From Ensifer sp. WSM1721 (GTDB lineage Bacteria; Pseudomonadota; Alphaproteobacteria; Rhizobiales; Rhizobiaceae): a stretch of DNA of 64,000 bases. The stretch covers positions 992,001 to 1,056,000 of the forward strand of contig NZ_CP165783.1 of the NCBI RefSeq assembly GCF_000513895.2. The letters are read 5' to 3'. Numbering within the stretch: position 1 is the stretch's first letter; each line of letters opens with the position of its first letter. The notes under the pieces are model-generated. The model saw only the letters and a program-made list of their open reading frames with translations. It was not told the origin of the DNA and did not search any database. A program made the translations under genes and the position numbers. Below are positions 50,739 through 60,467 of the stretch, one piece after another.

Positions 50739-51677
50739 TCAGCCGAGTGCGTGGCCAACCAAGCCGTAGAGGCTTGGCCCCGCTGCAGCCGAGACGGCCG
50801 CGGCACCGGCATTGCCGGGTTTGGACATTGCGAGCACCGTGTCGAAGACAGCCAGGCCGGATTGCGAGAGGAATATTGCGAAGGCACCGGTCTCAAAGGG
50901 TGTGTCCAGTCTCAGGAAGCGGCCTTGGTGATCGGTCACGTGCGGCTGGACCACCGCTATGGCTTCCGCGTCGCCTTCTGCCACGACCGGCCCAACGACA
51001 TGGCCTTTGCCAAACGGCCGGCAGAGCGCGAAAGCGCGCAGCAAGCCGCCCCGGAACAAGCCATAGCCTGCCGACTGGACCAGGAGCTTGCCCATCAGCT
51101 CCGTCCTCGCGACACCGAAGGCCTTTGCATCAAGCTCGGCGACAGCGGCAAGGTCCTCCGACCCCAGCCTCCGGACTGCCGTCCCCTCCGGCAGTGCCGC
51201 CAGATCGGTTGGACGATGGGCGATGCCCTGACACTGATATATGCTTCTGACGGGCTGAAACCCGAGCGCGTGATAGAGCCGGCGGGCGGCCCTCGTCGCA
51301 TTGAGCCTGAGGTCGCGGCCTTCGCAATCCGCAAGCACGTGTTCCATCAGCCAGCGGCCGGTGCCATTCGTCTGCAGCCGCGGCGAGGTAATCACCATTC
51401 CTATGGTCGCAAAATTGTCGCCGTGGGGGAACCACATGGCCGAGCCGGTCAGCCTACCGATTTCATCGAGCGCCACATAGCCGCGGCCGAACTCGCGCAG
51501 AAACTGCAAATCTTCGGAGCGGTGCGGCCACCCGACGGAAATCGACAGTGCATGCAAAAGCTCCAGATCGACGCTCTCGATCCCGGCGATCCGCATTTCG
51601 AAGCTATCGACGACCTTGGATTCGGATGCCTTTGCGCCCACTCTTTGCCTCCCGCCCTCGTTGCGTTCGTTCTTCAT
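50739..51677 (-). CDS. Tandem-GNAT acetyltransferase-like protein (paralogue 1)
   Basis: 312 residues from ATG 51677. The N-terminal GNAT domain (residues about 28-160) begins LELLHALSISVGWPHRSEDLQF, with ATIGMVITSPRLQTNGTGRWLMEHVL as the acetyl-CoA loop. A second GNAT-like domain follows (EGTAVRRLGSEDLAAVAELDAKAFG). It is clearly homologous to the protein at 62746. The acetyl-CoA loop is less canonical than in paralogue 2 (NGTGRWL in place of RGRGLGR). Another start, 28 codons later at MRIAGIES, is possible. Confidence 0.85.
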   Translation of the reverse strand: MKNERNEGGRQRVGAKASESKVVDSFEMRIAGIESVDLELLHALSISVGWPHRSEDLQFLREFGRGYVALDEIGRLTGSAMWFPHGDNFATIGMVITSPRLQTNGTGRWLMEHVLADCEGRDLRLNATRAARRLYHALGFQPVRSIYQCQGIAHRPTDLAALPEGTAVRRLGSEDLAAVAELDAKAFGVARTELMGKLLVQSAGYGLFRGGLLRAFALCRPFGKGHVVGPVVAEGDAEAIAVVQPHVTDHQGRFLRLDTPFETGAFAIFLSQSGLAVFDTVLAMSKPGNAGAAAVSAAAGPSLYGLVGHALG

Positions 51678-51936
51678 GTCCCGTCCGCGCAGCACGCAAT
51701 GCCAGCGCAGACCAAAGCGTTTCTTCTTCAGAATAAGACGGGGCGGCCGGTACAATTCGCTTGAGAGGCGGCAGCCCACACAACAATCGTCCAAATCAGG
51801 CGCACTTTCGGCATGTAAAGCCTGGGCGGGCTCCTAAGCTAGCAGACAAGGCGAGCCGGCGTCGCTGCGTCGATGCAGCACCCGTCGCTGTGAACGCATG
51901 ATCGACGGCACCAAGCCCGGCAAGGCCGGGGATGTT

Positions 51937-53073
51937 ATGAGGGCGCCAATGCAGGCAGTGGAAATCCTCGAGAAGCTCGTTGGCTTCGCCTCCGTCGCCG
52001 GCACGTCCAATGCCGACATCGTGGCATGGATCCGCGGCTACCTGCAAAGCCACGGCATTGCCGCGACGGTGCTACCCGGCCCTGAGGGCGATCGCTCCAA
52101 TCTTTTCGCTACGATCGGTCCTATGGACGTGTCCGGCTATATTCTCTCTGGCCATATGGACGTGGTCCCCGCCGCAGAAGGCGGCTGGACGAGCGATCCC
52201 TTCCGCCTTCGCGCCGAGGCAGGCCGGCTCTATGGCCGCGGCGCCACCGACATGAAGGGTTTCCTTGCCGCCGTTCTCGCCGCCATTCCGAAGCTTGCGG
52301 CAATGCCGCTTCGCCGGCCGCTGCACCTCGCCTTCTCTTATGATGAGGAGGCCGGCTGCCGCGGCGTACCACACATGATCGCGCGCCTGCCAGAACTTTG
52401 CCGCCAACCGCTCGGCGCGATCATCGGCGAGCCGAGCGGCATGCGCGCGATCCGTGCCCACAAGGGCAAGGCGGCGGCCCGGCTGACGGTCAGGGGGCGT
52501 TCCGGGCATTCTTCACGCCCGGACCAGGGGCTGAATGCGATACACGGCTTAGCAGGCGTCCTGGCCCAAGCGGTCGCAGAAGCCGACCGGCTGACCCACG
52601 GCCCCTTCGAGCATGTCTTCGAACCGCCGTACTCTTCCCTGCAGATCGGAACGATAAAGGGCGGGCAGGCGGTCAACATCATTCCGGATGCCTGCGAGGT
52701 TGAGTTCGAGGCGCGGGCGATTTCTGGCGTCGACCCGGCAGAGCTGCTCGCGCCGGTACGAAAGAGCGCCGAAGCGTTGGCGCCACGAGGCTTCGAGGTG
52801 GAGTGGCAGGACCTCAGCGCCTATCCGGCGCTTTCGCTTGAACCTCACGCGCCGCTGGTCGCACTGCTCGAGGAATTGACGGGCCGCGAGCCTCTTCCGG
52901 CCGTCAGCTACGGCACCGAGGCGGGCCTTTTCCAACGGGCCGGCATCGACGCGATCATCTGCGGTCCCGGCGAGATCGGCCGCGCCCACAAGCCGGATGA
53001 GTACATCCTGGTCGACGAACTCCTGGCCTGTCAGACGATGATCGAGGCGCTCGGCGCCCGCTGCAGCACCTGA
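51937..53073 (+). CDS. ArgE/DapE-family deacylase (acetylornithine deacetylase-like)
   Basis: 378 residues from ATG 51937; other in-frame ATGs lie at 51898 and 51949. It is an M20 zinc hydrolase with metal His in LSGHMDVVP, Asp in [11 protein letters not shown], the general base pair in [10 protein letters not shown] and a His in [12 protein letters not shown]. The C-terminal [10 protein letters not shown] carries the last metal His. ArgE-type enzymes remove an acyl group from N-acetylornithine or similar acylated amino acids. The GhrA-like gene starts 22 bp later. With GNAT genes in the area it may remove acetyl groups from a catabolic substrate; that is inference. Confidence 0.9.
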   Translation: MRAPMQAVEILEKLVGFASVAGTSNADIVAWIRGYLQSHGIAATVLPGPEGDRSNLFATIGPMDVSGYILSGHMDVVPAAEGGWTSDPFRLRAEAGRLYGRGATDMKGFLAAVLAAIPKLAAMPLRRPLHLAFSYDEEAGCRGVPHMIARLPELCRQPLGAIIGEPSGMRAIRAHKGKAAARLTVRGRSGHSSRPDQGLNAIHGLAGVLAQAVAEADRLTHGPFEHVFEPPYSSLQIGTIKGGQAVNIIPDACEVEFEARAISGVDPAELLAPVRKSAEALAPRGFEVEWQDLSAYPALSLEPHAPLVALLEELTGREPLPAVSYGTEAGLFQRAGIDAIICGPGEIGRAHKPDEYILVDELLACQTMIEALGARCST

Positions 53074-53095
53074 GACCTCAAGAAGGAAACGCGCG

Positions 53096-54019
53096 GTGAC
53101 CTTCCTCTTCAACTCCGATGCGAAGCGTGGTGCGATTTTCGCCGAAGCATTCGCGCGCGAACTGCCCGACATTCCTTTCGCCATGGATCCGGCGACGGTT
53201 GATCCCGATGCTGTGCGTTACCTGATCACCTGGACGGTGCCGGACAATCTCGCGCGCTATCGCAACCTCGAAATCCTCTTCTCGATCGGCGCCGGCGTCG
53301 ACCAGTTCCGCATCGATGCGGTGCCGCCGCATGTGCAGGTGGTGCGCATGGTCGAGGACGGCATCGTCCGGATGATGCAGGAATATGTGACGCTTGCCGT
53401 GCTCGCGCTTCACCGCAACCTGCCGGCCTACCTCGAGCAGCAGCGAGGCGAAGCTTGGCAGGCCATTGCGCCGGTCCAGGCGGCCGACCGCCGCCTCGGC
53501 GTGCTCGGCCTCGGCATGCTCGGAACTGCGGTACTCGATCGGCTGAAGCCTTTCGGCTTTCCGCTCTCCGGCTGGAGCCGCAGCCCGCACGAAATCGACG
53601 GCGTGAGGTGCCTGAGCGGCCGGAACGGTCTCGATACTCTGCTGGGCTCGACCGACATTCTCATCTGCCCCCTGCCGCTGACCGAAGAGACGCGCGGCGT
53701 CCTGAACGCTCAACTCTTCGCCCGGCTCCCGGCCGGCGCAGCGCTCGTACATGTCGGCCGCGGCCCCCAGCTCGATCATGAAGCACTTATCGAGGCGCTC
53801 GATAACGGCCATCTTTCCGGCGCCCTGGTCGATGTAACCGATCCCGAACCGCTCCCTGCCGGTCATCCCTTCTGGCGCCACCCGAAGATCCTGCTGACGC
53901 CGCACATCGCGAGCGTCACTCAGCCGGAAACCGCCGCCAGAGCCGTGATCGAGAACATCAAGCGGCACCGGTCGGGTCTCGAGCCGATCGGACTGGTCGA
54001 CCGCCGCCGAGGCTACTGA
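53096..54019 (+). CDS. Glyoxylate/hydroxypyruvate reductase A-like (D-2-hydroxyacid dehydrogenase)
   Basis: 307 residues starting with GTG at 53096 behind AAGGAA. The NAD(P) motif is [20 protein letters not shown]. The catalytic Arg is in VHVGRGPQ, Glu in [14 protein letters not shown] and His in [15 protein letters not shown], which matches the GhrA branch. It reduces glyoxylate or hydroxypyruvate in the cytosol. It follows the ArgE-like gene closely and precedes the cupin gene by 83 bp. Confidence 0.9.
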   Translation: MTFLFNSDAKRGAIFAEAFARELPDIPFAMDPATVDPDAVRYLITWTVPDNLARYRNLEILFSIGAGVDQFRIDAVPPHVQVVRMVEDGIVRMMQEYVTLAVLALHRNLPAYLEQQRGEAWQAIAPVQAADRRLGVLGLGMLGTAVLDRLKPFGFPLSGWSRSPHEIDGVRCLSGRNGLDTLLGSTDILICPLPLTEETRGVLNAQLFARLPAGAALVHVGRGPQLDHEALIEALDNGHLSGALVDVTDPEPLPAGHPFWRHPKILLTPHIASVTQPETAARAVIENIKRHRSGLEPIGLVDRRRGY

Positions 54020-54102
54020 GCGCGTCGAACCAGATCGAAGCCATGCGAAGTGCACAGTTTCGGCCGATACGCATCAAGTTCTAACCCCAGGAAAGGAAAA
54101 CC

Positions 54103-54456
54103 ATGTCGCTCTTGAAAACCATCGAGACCAACCCCTCTTTCGCCCCGCGCGAGTCTAGCCCGCCCCCCGAGCGTCTGATCTCCGGCAATCCCTCCTTCAA
54201 GACCTGGGCCCAGGACGTCGCCCGCGGCGAGATGATCCATACCGGGGTCTGGGAAGCGACCCCCGGCGAGACGCGCTCGATCAAGGGCGAGACCTTCGAG
54301 TTCTGCCATATTCTTTCCGGCGTCATCGAACTCACGCCGGAAAACGGCGAGCCGGTCGTCTATAAGAGCGGCGACAGCTTCGTCATGAAGCCGGGTTTCG
54401 TCGGCATCTGGAAGACCATCGAGACGGTGCGCAAGATCTACGTGACCGTGATGTGA
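54103..54456 (+). CDS. Cupin-domain protein (DUF861 type)
   Basis: 117 residues forming one cupin barrel. The first cupin motif is reduced (GEFEFCHILSGVIELTPENGE region) and the second contains GDSFVMKPGFVGIWKTIETVRKIY. This is typical of the (S)-ureidoglycine aminohydrolase-like cupin_3 group. The ATG follows AGGAAA. It probably acts as a small metal-binding enzyme or sensor in the same catabolic group; the substrate is unknown. Confidence 0.88.
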   Translation: MSLLKTIETNPSFAPRESSPPPERLISGNPSFKTWAQDVARGEMIHTGVWEATPGETRSIKGETFEFCHILSGVIELTPENGEPVVYKSGDSFVMKPGFVGIWKTIETVRKIYVTVM

Positions 54457-54823
54457 CGCCAATTCCGCGCGACCCGATCGTCTTGGAGGGCGCGCAAAAG
54501 CTATTCTCACCTGGATTTATAATGCAGATGGCACGCTCGTCGGTCTTCGGGCATGTTATCACCGACCACCGTCCCCGATTGACCACGTGACGTCTCTCCG
54601 CTGCCGGCCGATCGCGGCGGAGTTTTTTCTTCCTCGTGGCCTCCTTGGATCGCCTCCCACACCTTTACCGAAACGTCACATCGCTGGCGTCCGGGTGACC
54701 GCCGAAGATTTAACTGTCGTGCCGCCAAAAACATAATTTTCCGCCGCCTCGGCATCGCCAGTCGATGCATGCTGCTCGCGTTCCTCCACTAGCTTTGGTT
54801 TAAGCCCATGCCGAGGACGCGCG
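54457..54823. other. Intergenic region before the aldehyde dehydrogenase operon
   Basis: 367 bp. Short frames on the minus strand are not protein-like. It presumably contains the promoter for the downstream three-gene operon. No clear operator was recognised. Confidence 0.4.
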
Positions 54824-56287
54824 ATGACACTCAGCTTTGATCCGGACAGTCTCTCCCTACCCGTCGGACACTTCATCGGCGATCGGCTGGTGCCTGCCGA
54901 GCGCGTCATCGACATGCATCGGCCATCGGACGGCAAGCCTTATTCAGGCTGCCCGCTTGCGGATGAGGTGCTCGTCGACCGCGCCGTCGAAACTGCCAAG
55001 AAGGCGCTCAAGGCGAGCAACTGGGGCGGCGTGCGGCCGCGCGAGCGCACGGTCGTGCTGCAGCGCTGGGCAGACCTGATCGAAAGCGAGGCGGAAACCC
55101 TCGCCAAGCTCGAGGCGCTTTCCTCAACCCGGCCCGTTGGTCATCTCGTCGCCGGCGACATTGCCGTCAGCGCCGAGCAGATCCGCTTCTTCGCGGAATT
55201 CGCCGACAAAGAAGGAAGCAATCTCGTGCCGACCGACGACGCCAGCCTCGGCATGATCATGACCGAGCCCTATGGCGTTGTCGGTGCCATCACGCCCTGG
55301 AACTTTCCTCTTTCCATGGCCGCCTGGAAGCTCGGACCCGCGCTCGCCGCCGGCAATGCGGTGGTGCTGAAGCCCTCGGAAATGACGCCGTTTTCGACGA
55401 TCTACCTTGCCGAGCTCGCGGTCCGCGCCGGGCTGCCGGCCGGTCTCATCAATATCGTTCTCGGTGACGGTCCGGTGACCGGCACTGCCATCACCGGCCA
55501 TCCGGACATCGCCAAGGTGAGCTTCACCGGCTCGACCGGCGCGGGCTCCGCCATCATGGCCAACATTGCGCGCACCGGCATCAAGCCGATGACGCTGGAG
55601 CTCGGCGGCAAGAGCCCGCAACTGGTCTTCGCCGATGCGGATCTCGACAAGGCCGCGGCGGCGATCGCCCAGAGCATGCTTTCGAATGCCGGCCAGGCCT
55701 GCGTCGCCGGCTCCCGTCTGATCGTCGAGGAGAGCGTCGCGGCTCCGCTAGCTGAGGCGATCGTTACGCGGATGAAGGCTGCGAGGCCGGGCCCGACCTG
55801 GGATGAAACGAGCGAATACTCGCCGATCATCTCGAAGCGCCAGCTGAACCGCATCCACGGCATCGTCGACGCTGCCGTTGCGGCGGGCGGCGAATGTCTG
55901 TTCGGAGGGGGGCAGATGGATGCGGCGGGCTACTTCTACCAACCGACGCTGATCGCCGTGCGCGACAGCTCCTCGCCAGCGATTACCGAAGAAATCTTCG
56001 GTCCCGTCCTCACCCTGCAGACCTTCGCCGACGAAGAGGAGGCGCTCGCGCTCGCCGATCACCCGACCTACGGCCTTGCCGCAGGCGTCTTCACCCGCGA
56101 CCTGGCGCGCGCCCTGAGGCTGACGCGAAGGCTCCAGGCCGGAACCGTCTGGGTCAACCGCTACAGCCGCTCGCGCGACCACATCCTGCCGACCGGCGGC
56201 TACAAGCGCTCGGGCATCGGCAAGGACCTCGGTCGTGAGGCGTACCACGCCAACCGCAAGAGCAAGAGCGTGCTCATAAGCCTCTAG
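54824..56287 (+). CDS. Aldehyde dehydrogenase family protein
   Basis: 487 residues, NAD(P)-dependent. Substrate entry and cofactor motifs are TPWNFPLSMAAWKLGPALAAGNAVVLKPSE and FTGSTGAG. The general base Glu is in LELGGKSPQLVF, and the nucleophile Cys is in NAGQACVAGSRL. It oxidises an aldehyde to an acid; related proteins act on gamma-aminobutyraldehyde-type or hydroxy-aldehyde substrates. The dehydrogenase gene starts 9 bp after its stop. Confidence 0.92.
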   Translation: MTLSFDPDSLSLPVGHFIGDRLVPAERVIDMHRPSDGKPYSGCPLADEVLVDRAVETAKKALKASNWGGVRPRERTVVLQRWADLIESEAETLAKLEALSSTRPVGHLVAGDIAVSAEQIRFFAEFADKEGSNLVPTDDASLGMIMTEPYGVVGAITPWNFPLSMAAWKLGPALAAGNAVVLKPSEMTPFSTIYLAELAVRAGLPAGLINIVLGDGPVTGTAITGHPDIAKVSFTGSTGAGSAIMANIARTGIKPMTLELGGKSPQLVFADADLDKAAAAIAQSMLSNAGQACVAGSRLIVEESVAAPLAEAIVTRMKAARPGPTWDETSEYSPIISKRQLNRIHGIVDAAVAAGGECLFGGGQMDAAGYFYQPTLIAVRDSSSPAITEEIFGPVLTLQTFADEEEALALADHPTYGLAAGVFTRDLARALRLTRRLQAGTVWVNRYSRSRDHILPTGGYKRSGIGKDLGREAYHANRKSKSVLISL

Positions 56288-56296
56288 GGAGCCTCA

Positions 56297-57340
56297 ATGA
56301 AAACCTATTCGATCGCACTCATCCCCGGGGACGGCATCGGCCAGGACGTGACGGATGCCGCCTGGCAGGTCCTTTCGACCGTCGCCAGGCATTCCGGTTT
56401 CACGCTCACCGGAACGCCCTTTCCCTGGTCCTGCGCCTTCTACAAGGAGACCGGTGCGATGATGCCGCGTGACGGCATCGATACGCTCCGCCGCTTCGAC
56501 GCGATCCTGCTCGGCGCCGTCGGTTGGCCGGCGGAAGTGCCAGATGCCGTTTCGCTGCACGGCCTGCTGCTGCCGATCCGCAAGGCCTTCGTGCAGTATG
56601 CCAATATCCGGCCGCATCGGCTACTGCCTTGCGTCCAAGGACCGCTGAAAGCGGAGAACTTCGACATCCTCTGCATTCGTGAAAACACAGAGGGCGAATA
56701 TTCCGGCGCCGGCGGCCGCGTCCATCAGGGAACGGCGGACGAGGTCGCGGTCGAGACCTCGATCTTTACCCGCGCGGGTGTCGAACGGATCCTGCGCTTT
56801 GGCTTCGAGCAGGCGCGCCTGCGTCGCGGCAAGCTTGCGTCGGTGACCAAATCGAACGCCCAGAAACACTCGATGGTTTTCTGGGACGAGATCACGCGAG
56901 AACTCGCGGCCGAATACTCTGATGTCGAGGCGACGAGCTATCACATCGATGCCATGGCGGCGCGCATGGTGATGGCGCCGGAAAGCCTCGACGTCGTCGT
57001 CGCCTCGAACCTTTTCGGCGACATCCTGACCGATCTCGGTGCGGCGATACAGGGCGGTTTGGGCTTTGCCGCCTCGGCCAACATCAATCCGGACAGAAGC
57101 GCCCCCTCCATGTTCGAGCCGGTGCACGGTTCTGCCCCGGATATCGCCCATCTCCGCATCGCCAACCCCATCGCCGCCATCTGGTCCGGCGCGATGATGC
57201 TGGAGCATCTCGGAGAAAGGGAGGCCGCGCGGATGATCATGGACGCGCTCGAAAGAGCGACCGCCCGCGGCATCGGCACCGTTCCGGGAAAAGACAGGAC
57301 CGAAACCATCACCGCGGCAGTGCTCGCCGCGCTCGACTGA
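56297..57340 (+). CDS. Tartrate/D-malate-type decarboxylating dehydrogenase (IPMDH/ICDH family)
   Basis: A 347-residue beta-decarboxylating dehydrogenase. It has ALIPGDGIGQDVTD at the start, QYANIRPHRLLPCVQGPL with substrate Arg residues, CIRENTEGEYSGAGG and the catalytic Lys/Asp in TKSNAQKHSMVFWDEI. Metal Asp residues lie in NLFGDILTDLGAAIQGGLG. RENTEGEYS and the chain length favour the tartrate dehydrogenase/D-malate dehydrogenase branch over leuB. It is the middle gene of the operon. Confidence 0.9.
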   Translation: MKTYSIALIPGDGIGQDVTDAAWQVLSTVARHSGFTLTGTPFPWSCAFYKETGAMMPRDGIDTLRRFDAILLGAVGWPAEVPDAVSLHGLLLPIRKAFVQYANIRPHRLLPCVQGPLKAENFDILCIRENTEGEYSGAGGRVHQGTADEVAVETSIFTRAGVERILRFGFEQARLRRGKLASVTKSNAQKHSMVFWDEITRELAAEYSDVEATSYHIDAMAARMVMAPESLDVVVASNLFGDILTDLGAAIQGGLGFAASANINPDRSAPSMFEPVHGSAPDIAHLRIANPIAAIWSGAMMLEHLGEREAARMIMDALERATARGIGTVPGKDRTETITAAVLAALD

Positions 57341-57358
57341 TCATAAGAGGGTAAACAC

Positions 57359-58813
57359 ATGAGATTGAAGGACAAGGAACTTTTCCGGCAATCGGGCCTG
57401 ATCGGCGGCGAGTGGATCTCCGGCGCCTCGGGCGAGGTCGTCGAGGTCATCGATCCGGCGAGCCAGGCGGTTCTCGGCACCGTGCCTGACATGGGAACGG
57501 CCGAAACCCGCTCGGCCGTCGACGCTGCCAACGCCGCTTTCGGGCCTTGGAAGAAGAGGACGCATGCCGAGCGCGCCGCCCTGCTCGAGCTCTGGCACTC
57601 GCTGATGATCGAAAACCTTGAAGACCTGGCGCTGCTCTTGACACTGGAGCAAGGCAAGCCGCTCGACGAAGCGCGTGGCGAGATCCGCTACGGCGCCGCC
57701 TTCGTCAAATGGTTCGCTGAGGAAGCCCGTCGCATCGGCGGCCACACCATTCCCTCGCCGACACCGGACCGCCGCATCGTCGTGTTGAAGGAAGCAGTCG
57801 GCGTCTGCGCCATCGTCACGCCTTGGAATTTCCCGAACGCGATGATCACCCGCAAAGTGGCACCCGCATTGGCCGCCGGCTGTACAGTGGTCATCAAGCC
57901 ATCGGAGTTCACGCCGTTCTCGGCACTTGCCCTCGGCGTGCTCGCCGAGCGCGCCGGCATTCCGGCCGGAGTCATCAACATCGTGACCGGCATGCCAACG
58001 GCGATCGGTAACGAGTTCATGGCGAACGAGACGGTACGCAAGATCTCCTTCACCGGCTCGACACGTGTCGGCTCGCTCCTGATGCGCGGCGCCGCGGACA
58101 GCGTCAAGCGGCTCTCGCTCGAACTCGGTGGCAATGCCCCCTTCATCGTCTTCGACGACGCCGATCTCGATCTTGCCGTCGAAGGCGCGATCGCCTCGAA
58201 GTTCCGCAATGGCGGCCAGACCTGCGTCTGCGCCAACCGCATCCTCGTGCAGTCCGGCGTCTATGACGCTTTCGCCGAAAAACTCGGCGCCCGCGTCAAC
58301 GCCATGAAGGTCGGTCCGGGTACGGAGGCGGGTATTGCGATCGGGCCGATGATCAATGAGGCGGCGATCGAGAAGATCAACCGCCATGTCGAGGACGCAC
58401 TGGCCAAAGGTGCAATGGTGGCAGCACGCAGCAAATCGCTGCCGGAGGGTACGCAATACACTGCCCCCGTCGTGCTCACCGGTGCGACGACGGAAATGCT
58501 GCTCGCCAGCGAAGAGACTTTTGGCCCGGTCGCCCCGCTCTTCCGCTTCGAGACCGAGGAGGAGGCGATCGCCATCGCCAACGGCACCCCCTTTGGGCTG
58601 GCCGCCTATTTCTACACGGAAAGCCTGAAGCGCTCCTGGCGGGTGGCGGAAGCGCTCGAATTCGGCATGATCGGGCTCAACACCGGCGCGATCTCCACCG
58701 AAGTCGCGCCCTTCGGCGGGGTCAAGCAATCCGGACTTGGACGCGAAGGCGCCCAAGTGGGCATCGAGGAGTATCTCGAGATGAAGAGCTTTCACATTGG
58801 CGGGCTGGCGTAA
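57359..58813 (+). CDS. gabD: NAD-dependent succinate-semialdehyde dehydrogenase
   Basis: 484 residues, GabD branch of the ALDH family. It shows TPWNFPNAMITRKVAPALAAGCTVVIKPSE, FTGSTRVGSLLM, the general base Glu in LELGGNAPFIVFDDADLD and nucleophile Cys in NGGQTCVCANRILVQ. The C-terminus GGVKQSGLGREGAQVGIEEYLEMK is typical. It oxidises succinate or glutarate semialdehyde to the diacid feeding the TCA cycle. It starts 18 bp after the tartrate-type dehydrogenase. With the aminotransferases nearby it fits GABA or related catabolism. Confidence 0.93.
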   Translation: MRLKDKELFRQSGLIGGEWISGASGEVVEVIDPASQAVLGTVPDMGTAETRSAVDAANAAFGPWKKRTHAERAALLELWHSLMIENLEDLALLLTLEQGKPLDEARGEIRYGAAFVKWFAEEARRIGGHTIPSPTPDRRIVVLKEAVGVCAIVTPWNFPNAMITRKVAPALAAGCTVVIKPSEFTPFSALALGVLAERAGIPAGVINIVTGMPTAIGNEFMANETVRKISFTGSTRVGSLLMRGAADSVKRLSLELGGNAPFIVFDDADLDLAVEGAIASKFRNGGQTCVCANRILVQSGVYDAFAEKLGARVNAMKVGPGTEAGIAIGPMINEAAIEKINRHVEDALAKGAMVAARSKSLPEGTQYTAPVVLTGATTEMLLASEETFGPVAPLFRFETEEEAIAIANGTPFGLAAYFYTESLKRSWRVAEALEFGMIGLNTGAISTEVAPFGGVKQSGLGREGAQVGIEEYLEMKSFHIGGLA

Positions 58814-59131
58814 CTCCGGGACGCTCACGGAACCGTATTCCTCCGGCGGGGACCGCTTGCGAAGTGCCGCGTCTGCTGTGAGTCAGCGCTCTTCGAGGGA
58901 GAGACGGCCCCACCAGGAGATCATCGCATCGTGTCTCCGCGATAATAGCTCCGCAGTAACGAGTGCGGGATTTTGCTATTCGCGACACCGCGCGACGGCG
59001 GGGGCGAAGATACATGCGCGAATCCCCAAGTTAGCCAATCTTATTCCGCACCTTGGACACAGTTCGTTCCTATGGAGCGATGGGGCGATGCACTCAACCA
59101 TCACGGAATGACTGTCAGGGAGACTTGCCGA
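58814..59131. other. Intergenic region before the CAP-domain gene
   Basis: 318 bp. No supported gene; the frame upstream of the CAP gene stays open but has no family-like sequence. It probably holds the CAP gene promoter. Confidence 0.4.
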
Positions 59132-60331
59132 ATGCCGCAGCACAGCGCGAATGAACAATACCTGCTAGAGTTGATCAATGCCGAGAGGGCGAAAGCGGGC
59201 GTACAGCCGCTGGCCTTCGACAACGACCTCAGCGAAGCGGCCGAAGGGCACAGCCAGTGGATGCTCGCTGCCGACGTCTTCTCGCATACCGGTTCTGGGG
59301 GATCCAGTTCGACACAGCGCATAAAAGCGGCGGGCTATGTCTTGCAGGGGTCCTGGGCTACGGGTGAGAATATCGCCTGGGCAACGACCCGAGCCCCCAC
59401 CGGCTATCAGGATGAAGTCAAGCTCCTACACACCAACCTGATGAACTCGTCGGGTCACCGCGCCAATCTGCTCAATCCGAATTTCCGCGAGGTCGGCCTC
59501 GGCGTCGAGATCGGCGACTATCGCGGCCGCAGCAGCGCATTCGTGACGGAGGATTTCGCAAAGACCGGTTCCGACCTCTTGCTGACGGGTGTGGCTTTCG
59601 ACGATCGCGATGGCGATCGCTTCTACGATCCCGGCGAGGGTCTCGGCGGCATCACGGTAACGGCCAAGAATTCAGCGGGCCAGCTTTTCAAGACCACGAC
59701 GAGCGCCGCTGGCGGCTATGACCTCGCGCTAAAGCCCGGCACCTATACGGTCACCTTTTCGGGCGCCAACATCGCCACGTCGACCCAGACGGCCACCATC
59801 GGCACGAAAAACGTGAAGAAGGACCTTATTGATCCGGTCATGACGTCAGGAACGCTGAGTGCGAATGCCGCAGCAGCTCCGGAATCGACGCCAATCCAGG
59901 CTCCAGTCTCTTCCGATGCATCGGACGGCGACGGAACGCCTACTTCGAACGCCTGGCTTGCAGATTTCCTCAAAGGCAGCGGTGATTGGGACGCGGTACA
60001 GAACGACCGTTCAACCGGTTCCGCCAGCGACGAGGCAGGCGCCCCGGTGGCCAAGAATGGCGATCATCTCGCTCTCGCGCTCAACGGGGACCAGTTGCAT
60101 TTTCAACCGCCTGTGGAGACTGTCGGCAAAGCCGATGAAATCGCCGATTTGTTTGAGGAGATGGTTGCGAACTTCGCTCCCCGCGAGGCCGTCGCATCTC
60201 GGCTCACGGACCATTCGGCCGACTTCCAGGTGCCGGCGGACGTCGCCGATGGCGCGCACGACGCGCTGGCCAACATTCTGGTCCAGATGGCCACAGCTAA
60301 AGGCAGCCTGAATTCGGATCTGCTTATCTGA
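59132..60331 (+). CDS. CAP/SCP-domain extracellular protein with SdrD-B-like repeat
   Basis: 399 residues. The CAP domain spans about 8-130 (LLELINAERAKAGVQPLAFDNDL, HSQWMLAADVFSHTGSG, SGHRANLLNPNFREVGLGV), with the usual His/Glu cavity residues. A Ca-binding SdrD-B-like carboxypeptidase-regulatory module follows (GVAFDDRDGDRFYDPGEGLGGI). The tail is Ala/Ser/Asp-rich. No N-terminal signal peptide is visible, so a type I or other C-terminal secretion route is possible. ATG 59132 follows AGGGAG. Its function is unknown; CAP proteins bind or cleave lipids in other systems. Confidence 0.88.
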   Translation: MPQHSANEQYLLELINAERAKAGVQPLAFDNDLSEAAEGHSQWMLAADVFSHTGSGGSSSTQRIKAAGYVLQGSWATGENIAWATTRAPTGYQDEVKLLHTNLMNSSGHRANLLNPNFREVGLGVEIGDYRGRSSAFVTEDFAKTGSDLLLTGVAFDDRDGDRFYDPGEGLGGITVTAKNSAGQLFKTTTSAAGGYDLALKPGTYTVTFSGANIATSTQTATIGTKNVKKDLIDPVMTSGTLSANAAAAPESTPIQAPVSSDASDGDGTPTSNAWLADFLKGSGDWDAVQNDRSTGSASDEAGAPVAKNGDHLALALNGDQLHFQPPVETVGKADEIADLFEEMVANFAPREAVASRLTDHSADFQVPADVADGAHDALANILVQMATAKGSLNSDLLI

Positions 60332-60467
60332 GGTCATCCGCCAATCAGAAGTCGCGGGCTCCCGCCAAGGCGGGGATCCGCAAAAGTGTGCAAGTGATCC
60401 GATTGCAAGCGCGAGCGAGTTCGATCCGCGAGCCCTGGCCCGCCGCCCATTGTCGGCCTCCCACCGG

